A DNA stretch of 5,890 bases from Phycisphaerae bacterium (GTDB lineage Bacteria > Planctomycetota > Phycisphaerae > UBA1845 > Fen-1342), in the NCBI GenBank assembly GCA_020058145.1, contig JAGVEP010000111.1:1-5890 (forward strand), in the 5' to 3' direction. The position numbers and the translations under genes were made by a program. Under the pieces are notes generated by a model. The model was not told the DNA's origin, did not search any database, and saw only the letters and a program-made list of their open reading frames with translations. This document shows, one piece after another, positions 1 through 4,407 of this stretch. Numbering within the stretch: the first letter of the stretch is position 1; each line of letters starts with the position of its first letter.

Positions 1-541
1 GCAGCGTCGCGAGCGGAATCTCGTGCAGCCGGCGACCGTCGCGCTCGCGGACCTGGTGCGGCACCGGCGGAGCGCTCGGAATACCATAACGCCGCCCGCG
101 AATGGGAAAGACACTGGAATCGTAGGTCAGTCCGGCCTCCAGGCAGATGTCGTAGAACTCCTCCAACTGGTGAGCCGCGACACTGAACGCCGGCGCGCGA
201 TGCCCCCGAATCGGCCCGCCGATCTGCTCCTGTAACCAGGCGATCGACTTTCGCAGGTCGTCGCGAAATGCGGCCAGACCGATGCGCGAAATGGGCTCGT
301 GCGCCCAGCCATGCGTGCCAACTTCGTGTCCGGCGGCGGCGATGCGGCGAACGAGCTGCGGGGCGTGTTGTAGCGATCCGCCGAGGCAGAAAAATGTCGC
401 CCGCGTGTGGTGTCGCGCGAGTAGCTCCAGCAGCCGGTCGAGTTGGCGTGCCAGAAGATCCGGCCGCGGCACGCCGGTGCCGCGAATCTGCCGGCCGGAG
501 AGGTCGTACCAGTCCTCGACGTCGATGGTCAGGATATTCAC
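1..541 (-). CDS. Polysaccharide deacetylase, NodB fold, DUF3473 / PEP-CTERM-locus type (partial, C-terminus beyond left edge)
   Basis: Probable deacetylase that removes N-acetyl (or O-acetyl) groups from an exopolysaccharide, using a metal-dependent NodB barrel. I translated 180 residues from a GTG at 539-541; an in-frame TGA at 554-556 lies just upstream and there is no ATG between, so this start is well fixed, although no Shine-Dalgarno is evident. Visible motifs are LTIDVEDWYD (residues 4-13, with metal-site acids D7 and D10), RATFFCLGG (47-55), the zinc-binding pair H77 and H81 in GTHGWAHEP, RGHRAPAFS (112-120) and YDSSVFPIRGRRYGIPSAP (140-158). The last block is typical of the DUF3473 family found in exosortase/PEP-CTERM exopolysaccharide loci. 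Full-length members run near 280-300 residues, so about a third is missing at the left edge. It lies downstream of two glycosyltransferases on the same strand, across a 158-bp gap filled by hairpin repeats. An ordinary peptidoglycan or chitin deacetylase is less likely given the VEDW and YGIP motifs. Confidence 0.93.
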   Translation of the reverse strand, partial: MNILTIDVEDWYDLSGRQIRGTGVPRPDLLARQLDRLLELLARHHTRATFFCLGGSLQHAPQLVRRIAAAGHEVGTHGWAHEPISRIGLAAFRDDLRKSIAWLQEQIGGPIRGHRAPAFSVAAHQLEEFYDICLEAGLTYDSSVFPIRGRRYGIPSAPPVPHQVRERDGRRLHEIPLATL

Positions 542-557
542 GCGTCTTGGCTTTCAA

Positions 558-703
558 CGGCCGACACGGGGGTCGGCCGCTACATTGGTGTGGCACCGGC
601 TAATAGCCGGTGTCCTCCGGCCGGTACGGAGCCCGGCCGCTACATTGGTGTGGCACCGGCTAATAGCCGGTGTCCTCCGGCCGGTACGGAGCCCGGCCGC
701 TAC
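558..703. repeat. 60-bp-period array of alternating hairpins (A-B-A-B-A)
   Basis: The sequence repeats exactly with a 60-bp period over 574-703, and a diverged extra half-unit reaches back to 558. Each unit carries two inverted repeats. Hairpin B is a perfect 8-bp stem, CACCGGCT / AGCCGGTG, with an AAT loop, at 594-612 and again at 654-672. Hairpin A has a CGGCCGG-type stem at 558-579 (diverged copy, 8 bp), 618-639 and 678-699 (both 7 bp). The link between A and B reads CTACATTGGTGTGG. The first A copy differs from the others at a paired position, where A564-T573 becomes G624-C633, so pairing is kept by a compensatory change. The array fills the gap between the glycosyltransferase and the deacetylase, and its right edge overlaps the glycosyltransferase stop codon. 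I read it as a REP-like or structured intergenic element; its function is unknown. Confidence 0.93.
678..699 (-). terminator. Possible 3'-end hairpin after the glycosyltransferase
   Basis: This third A hairpin (stem 678-684 with 693-699, loop TACGGAGC on the plus strand) begins at the base next to the TAG stop codon at 700-702, read on the minus strand. Its position fits a transcript-end or mRNA-stabilising structure. There is no T-tract after it and more hairpins follow, so intrinsic termination is not demonstrated. It could equally attenuate transcription into the deacetylase gene. Confidence 0.3.
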
Positions 704-1932
704 GTTCCCAATCGCTCAATCAACTCGGCGTACTTCGGAAACAGAATCGCACGATCATACGTCGTCTCCGCCAGACGCCGCGCGGCTTTCTGCATCGCCT
801 GGCGGCCGGAAACGTCATGGACAAGGCGTTCAATCGCCGCCGCACAACTGTCCACGTCGCCGGCCGCATAGTCCAGCCCACAGCCGGCGTCGCGGACAAT
901 CCGGCTGCATTGCCCAGGAATCGTGTTCAGCACGACGGCCCCGGCGGCGAGATAGTAGAAGATCTTGTTCGGGAGGAAGATCATGACTTCGGGAAAGCTG
1001 GCGTTGAAGCCCGCGTCACACTGCGACAACAGGTAAGCCCACGTCTCGAACTCGAGGAATCCGGTCAAGGTCACGTTCGACAACTGCTGCGCGCGGACGT
1101 ACGCCTGGGCCCGTTCCGCCAGCTCGCCGCGGCTGGTGATGAAGAACCGCAGGCCCGTCCCCAGCCGCGAGCCGATCTTCGCCGCCGCGCGCAGAATCGT
1201 CAGAAAATCGTAGTTTCGATTGAGGCTGCCGGTGTACGCCAGCCAGACTGCGCCGGCGGGCTTGGTGAATCGCTCGCAGCGTCCCTGCACCGCGGCGGCG
1301 TCAAAGGCCGCCAGGTCCACGCCGAGCGGTATCGTCGCGATCCGCTTCGTCGCGTTCGTCTCTCGAAACAAGTTCTGCACGTACGCATCGGCAACGCCGA
1401 CAATCGCATCACAGCCGCGCGCGGCCCGCCGCACGTTGCCGCGCAGCGCCCAGATAACGGGCCCGAGCAGGGGACGCAGTGCGCGTGGCGCGAGGCTAGT
1501 GAACGCGTCTGGCCACAGGTCTTGAACGTCGATCACGGACTTGGCGTTGAATCGCCGCGCCACATCCACCGCGACCGCCGCGAGCACCGGCGGTGGACTG
1601 CTGACGACGAGCACATCCGGCTTTTCAGGGCTTCGCCGGGCCGCCTCGCGAAACCGGCTGGCGAGCAGGCCGTTGCTCCAGACCCGCCGCAGACCGACGT
1701 TGCGAAAGTACGGTGGTGCTGGGGTGAATTCGACTTCAATACCGCTCGCGTGACACGCTTGGGCGATGGTCCCTTGGTCCACGGTGCGCTTGAAACGATG
1801 GCTGAAGTTGCTGGTCCACCAGCGCACCCGGTGCCCGCGTGCCACGAGCAGCCGGGCCAGCGTGGCGTAGCGGCCCTCCTGCTCCGGATCGCCGGGCAAG
1901 GGATCAAATGGGTTGACGATCCAGATCAACAT
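700..1932 (-). CDS. Glycosyltransferase, GT4 type (GT-B fold, WbuB/WcaI-like)
   Basis: Predicted cytoplasmic glycosyltransferase that adds a sugar from a nucleotide donor to a growing lipid-linked glycan; donor and acceptor cannot be read from sequence. The chosen ATG at 1930-1932 gives 410 residues starting MLIWIVNPFDPLPGDP. A start 38 codons further upstream is possible, but that stretch lies entirely inside the preceding gene and has no family character. The acceptor-side domain (about 1-190) shows EGRYATLARLLVARGH (19-34), VLVVSSPPP (107-115) and VIDVQDLWPDAF (133-144), which are hallmarks of WbuB-like enzymes. The donor-side domain follows, with IPLGVD (201-206), YTGSLNRNYD (233-242) and PNKIFYYLAAG (321-331). 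The usual donor-site Glu of FEY/FDY is Tyr326 here. The gene overlaps its upstream neighbour by 7 bp (ATG before TGA, sequence ATGTTGA), which suggests translational coupling. Its TAG stop lies in the edge of the hairpin repeat array. Confidence 0.93.
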   Translation of the reverse strand: MLIWIVNPFDPLPGDPEQEGRYATLARLLVARGHRVRWWTSNFSHRFKRTVDQGTIAQACHASGIEVEFTPAPPYFRNVGLRRVWSNGLLASRFREAARRSPEKPDVLVVSSPPPVLAAVAVDVARRFNAKSVIDVQDLWPDAFTSLAPRALRPLLGPVIWALRGNVRRAARGCDAIVGVADAYVQNLFRETNATKRIATIPLGVDLAAFDAAAVQGRCERFTKPAGAVWLAYTGSLNRNYDFLTILRAAAKIGSRLGTGLRFFITSRGELAERAQAYVRAQQLSNVTLTGFLEFETWAYLLSQCDAGFNASFPEVMIFLPNKIFYYLAAGAVVLNTIPGQCSRIVRDAGCGLDYAAGDVDSCAAAIERLVHDVSGRQAMQKAARRLAETTYDRAILFPKYAELIERLGT

Positions 1933-3110
1933 CGCTCGGGTCCCCGCCGCGACGCCGCAATCAGCTCCTGTGCCTTCTGCGCCATCCGCGCCACGAACAC
2001 GTCCAGCCCATGCTGCCGGGCGAACGCATAGCCGTCCCGAATACACTGTCGGCGGAACTCCGGCTCGTCCATGAGCCGCGCGAGCCCAGCGGCCAGCGCC
2101 CGCGGATCGTTGAGCGGCACGAGCACACCTCGCCGACCCTGGTCCAGCGACTCCGCGATGTTCCCGACCGGTGTCGCGACCACCGGCAAGCTGTGCCCCA
2201 GGGCCTCCGTAATCACCCGCGGCGAGCCCTCGCTCAGCGAGGGCAGCGCAAAGATATCGGCCCGATTGTACGCTGCGTTCAGTTGCGGCCCGAGCGTCAT
2301 GTAGCCGCGAAAGTGCACATACGACCCCAGCCCCAGCCGCCCGACCTGCTCGGTGAGCGGCTGACGCAGTTCGCCGTCGCCGATCAGGTCCAGTTCGACA
2401 TTCCGCCCCGCCTGCCGCAGAATCCCGAGCGCCTCCACGAGGTCCGCGAGCCCCTTTCCCTGCCGCAGATAGCCGACATACAGCACCCGCACAACCGGCC
2501 CGGTGCAGCAGTCCGCGCGCTGGTGATAGTCCTCCGCCTGCAACGTCGACAGGACAATCGGCTCGACGTTCGGCGTGTAGCGCCGCAGCCGCGCACTGAT
2601 CGCGCTGCCATCGGTGAATGAGTAGTTGCGGCGCATGATGAACTTCTGCGCGGCGAATTCACCGCTGTACGCCCAATACGCGACGTAGCCGAGCAGCCCG
2701 CGGTATTTCGGGCTGCGCGCGAGCATCTCAAACGGGTCGGACGAGAAGTGGTACAGAAACGGCACGCCCCGCCGGTGCGTCAGCCACCACAGCACGTACG
2801 CCAGCGGCGCGGTTCCGCGGGCGTTGATGACATCGAGCGTGTCACAGTGCCGGCGGAAGGTACGGACAATCGCCCGCACATGGCGATACGCCTGTACGTG
2901 CTTCTCGAAATACGGGAGCGGGGCCACCGTGACGTTTGGCGCGTCCAGCGGCACGCCGCTGAAGTACGTCGGCTGATCGGTCACGGGCGCAAAGACGGTC
3001 ACCTGGTCGAAGTGCCGGGCGAATTCCAGCACATACCGGGCGTACCCGCCGTAGGTATCGTACGTCCGGCCGTCCGTGTGCAGGGGCTCGTGGTACAGAC
3101 CAATCCGCAT
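1926..3110 (-). CDS. Glycosyltransferase, GT4 family (GT-B fold, retaining)
   Basis: Predicted cytosolic retaining glycosyltransferase of 394 residues, a normal length for GT4, that probably works in exopolysaccharide or lipid-linked glycan assembly. The N-terminal Rossmann domain opens with MRIGLYHEPLHTDGRTYDTY and the GGYARYVLEFARHF acceptor-side helix (21-34). The C-terminal domain (from about residue 206) has the phosphate-binding stretch YVGYLRQGKGLADLVEAL (211-228, R216 and K219), LIGDGELR (242-249) and the E-x7-E donor-binding motif in SLSEGSPRVITEALG (E294 and E302), followed by PVVATPVGNIAE. The start codon fits the first beta strand; no clear Shine-Dalgarno precedes it. It is the first gene of the minus-strand group, 92 bp from the divergent sugar-phosphate transferase, and its TGA at 1926-1928 overlaps the next glycosyltransferase. 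Which sugar it transfers is not deducible. Confidence 0.95.
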   Translation of the reverse strand: MRIGLYHEPLHTDGRTYDTYGGYARYVLEFARHFDQVTVFAPVTDQPTYFSGVPLDAPNVTVAPLPYFEKHVQAYRHVRAIVRTFRRHCDTLDVINARGTAPLAYVLWWLTHRRGVPFLYHFSSDPFEMLARSPKYRGLLGYVAYWAYSGEFAAQKFIMRRNYSFTDGSAISARLRRYTPNVEPIVLSTLQAEDYHQRADCCTGPVVRVLYVGYLRQGKGLADLVEALGILRQAGRNVELDLIGDGELRQPLTEQVGRLGLGSYVHFRGYMTLGPQLNAAYNRADIFALPSLSEGSPRVITEALGHSLPVVATPVGNIAESLDQGRRGVLVPLNDPRALAAGLARLMDEPEFRRQCIRDGYAFARQHGLDVFVARMAQKAQELIAASRRGPERC

Positions 3111-3185
3111 GGGGCGGTATTGTCTGCGGAGCGGTGCCCGTCGCCAAGACGCGGTGGCCCCCGTGTGGCGTCGGCCTATGACCGG

Positions 3186-3193
3186 AGTATACT
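3186..3193. promoter_or_regulatory. Palindromic -10-like element in the divergent intergenic region
   Basis: The 92-bp gap at 3111-3202 separates divergent genes. It contains AGTATACT, an 8-bp palindrome, so TATACT (5 of 6 to the TATAAT consensus) reads on both strands. On the plus strand it ends 9 bases before the ATG at 3203, which would give a leaderless or nearly leaderless message. On the minus strand it would give a leader of roughly 70 bases. Neither direction has a good -35 box at normal spacing (best seen is GTGGCG, 3165-3170, for the plus strand). The AT-rich octamer stands out in very GC-rich sequence, but promoter activity is inferred. Confidence 0.4.
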
Positions 3194-3202
3194 GCCCCCC
3201 GC

Positions 3203-4381
3203 ATGACCGCCTTCCTCCAAGTTTTGAAGACGTACCAGTTCTTTTGCGTCATCGCGTTCGTCGCCACCGTGTTCCTGACCCCCTTGGCGATCCGCCTCGC
3301 CCACCGCTATGGCGTGCTCGATATCCCGGACCAGAAGCTCAAGCCTCACGCCCGGCCGATCCCGTACCTCGGCGGGACCGCGATCTGTGCCGCCTGGGCC
3401 AGCGCGCTGCTCGCAGCGCTCGCCAGCGGTGTCGTCACCGATTGGCGCACGCTGTTGCCCCTGCTCCTGGGCGGCGTGGGCATGTCGATTCTGGGTTTGA
3501 TCGACGACGCCCGTGGCGTGCCACCCAAAATCCGCCTGCTCGTCGGCGCGATCATCGTCACGGCCACCATCCTCGCTACCGGCGCCGGCTTTCGCATCGT
3601 CGATTCCCTGCTTGTAGGCGCGAACAAAGTGCTCGGCGGCGGCGGTCTTGCCCTGCCCCCGTTCGTATCCGTGCCTCTCTCCGTACTGGTCGGCGTGTTC
3701 ATCGTCCTGGGCGCCTGTAATTCCAGCAACCTGATGGACGGCCTCGACGGCCTCTGCTCGGGCGTGACCGCCATCATCTCCAGCGGCTTTTTTCTGCTGG
3801 CCGCGCACCTCGCCGTCTGGGGCTACAGTGCGACCGGCGATCCGATCCGGCTGGTGCTGGCCATTGCCATGCTCGGCGCGGCCCTGGGCTTTTTGCCCTG
3901 GAACTTCAATCCCGCCAAGATCTTCATGGGCGACGCCGGCAGCGTCCTGCTCGGCTACAACTGCGGCATTCTGATTCTGCTCTTTGCTGAGCAGGGACTG
4001 TTCCGCTGGGTCATCGGCGCGCTCATGATCTTCGCGCTACCTGTGTTCGACACGGCGCTGGCCATGTTCCGCCGCTGGCGTGCGGGCCGGTCGATCTTCG
4101 AGGGTGACCGCAGCCATTTCTACGATCAGCTCGTCCAGCGCGGGCTGACGGTCCGCCGCACCGTGCTCGTGTGCTACGCCCTGACGACGCTGTACGCGGG
4201 TATCGGTCTGCTGCTGACCTGGGTTCGTATCGGTCCGGGGGGGGAACCGTCGCCGGTCCTGCGCACGTACTACGCCGTGTTCTTCTACCTGGGAATCTGC
4301 GTCGTAACCGCACTCGTCGCCTGGAACGCCGGCCTGACGCACCCCGAAGAACCGCGGCGGAAAAAGGACGCCACCGGCTAG
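3203..4381 (+). CDS. Undecaprenyl-phosphate sugar-1-phosphate transferase (WecA/TagO/MraY superfamily)
   Basis: Integral membrane enzyme expected to move a sugar-1-phosphate (often GlcNAc-1-P or a relative) from a UDP-sugar to undecaprenyl phosphate, the first step of lipid-linked polymer synthesis. The 392 residues contain about ten hydrophobic segments. The family motifs occur in order: DIPDQKLKPHARPIPYLGG (40-58), LIDDARGVPPKIR (99-111, with the Asp pair D101 and D102), NSSNLMDGLDGL (173-184), NFNPAKIFMGDAGS (234-247, D244) and GDRSHFYDQLVQRGL (301-315). The last motif differs from the HxHH form of E. coli WecA and keeps only H305. Length is slightly above E. coli WecA (367). The start is supported because the first membrane helix begins within about 10 residues. 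It diverges from the two glycosyltransferases, which supports a shared glycan pathway. TagO-like or WbpL-like specificity cannot be separated from WecA, so no symbol is given. Confidence 0.95.
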   Translation: MTAFLQVLKTYQFFCVIAFVATVFLTPLAIRLAHRYGVLDIPDQKLKPHARPIPYLGGTAICAAWASALLAALASGVVTDWRTLLPLLLGGVGMSILGLIDDARGVPPKIRLLVGAIIVTATILATGAGFRIVDSLLVGANKVLGGGGLALPPFVSVPLSVLVGVFIVLGACNSSNLMDGLDGLCSGVTAIISSGFFLLAAHLAVWGYSATGDPIRLVLAIAMLGAALGFLPWNFNPAKIFMGDAGSVLLGYNCGILILLFAEQGLFRWVIGALMIFALPVFDTALAMFRRWRAGRSIFEGDRSHFYDQLVQRGLTVRRTVLVCYALTTLYAGIGLLLTWVRIGPGGEPSPVLRTYYAVFFYLGICVVTALVAWNAGLTHPEEPRRKKDATG

Positions 4382-4407
4382 GCCTGCGGCCGGCGCCTGA
4401 GCCCGGG
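4382..4407. other. Convergent 26-bp gap, no clear terminator
   Basis: The plus-strand transferase and the minus-strand coiled-coil gene end tail to tail, 26 bp apart. The only symmetry seen is weak: CCGGC at 4374-4378 can pair with GCCGG at 4389-4393, and AGCCCGGGCT at 4400-4409 is a short palindrome. Neither is followed by a T-tract on either strand, so I do not call an intrinsic terminator. Confidence 0.4.

Noticed and set aside
558..703. CRISPR array
   Set aside because: The period is 60 bp with identical spacer-like parts in both units and internal hairpins. There are no unique spacers and no cas genes.
443..871. Plus-strand frame containing a repeated peptide (RYIGVAPANSRCPPAGTEPG)
   Set aside because: The peptide repeat only reflects the 60-bp DNA repeat, whose length is divisible by three. 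The frame runs antisense into both flanking genes and has no coding character outside the repeat.
670..2031. Long plus-strand open frame of 453 codons opposite the first glycosyltransferase
   Set aside because: It is antisense to a clear GT4 gene, its translation is rich in Arg, Ala, Gly and Pro without any domain, and such mirror frames are common in high-GC coding DNA.
1933..2046. Longer start for the GT4 gene, adding 38 residues
   Set aside because: The extension lies inside the upstream glycosyltransferase gene and reads as low-complexity Gly/Ala/Arg. The ATG at 1932 begins exactly at the expected first beta strand.
3176..3808. Minus-strand frame of 210 codons rich in Gly, Asp, Glu and Gln opposite the transferase
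   Set aside because: It is the antisense shadow of hydrophobic membrane-helix codons; every conserved family motif is on the plus strand.
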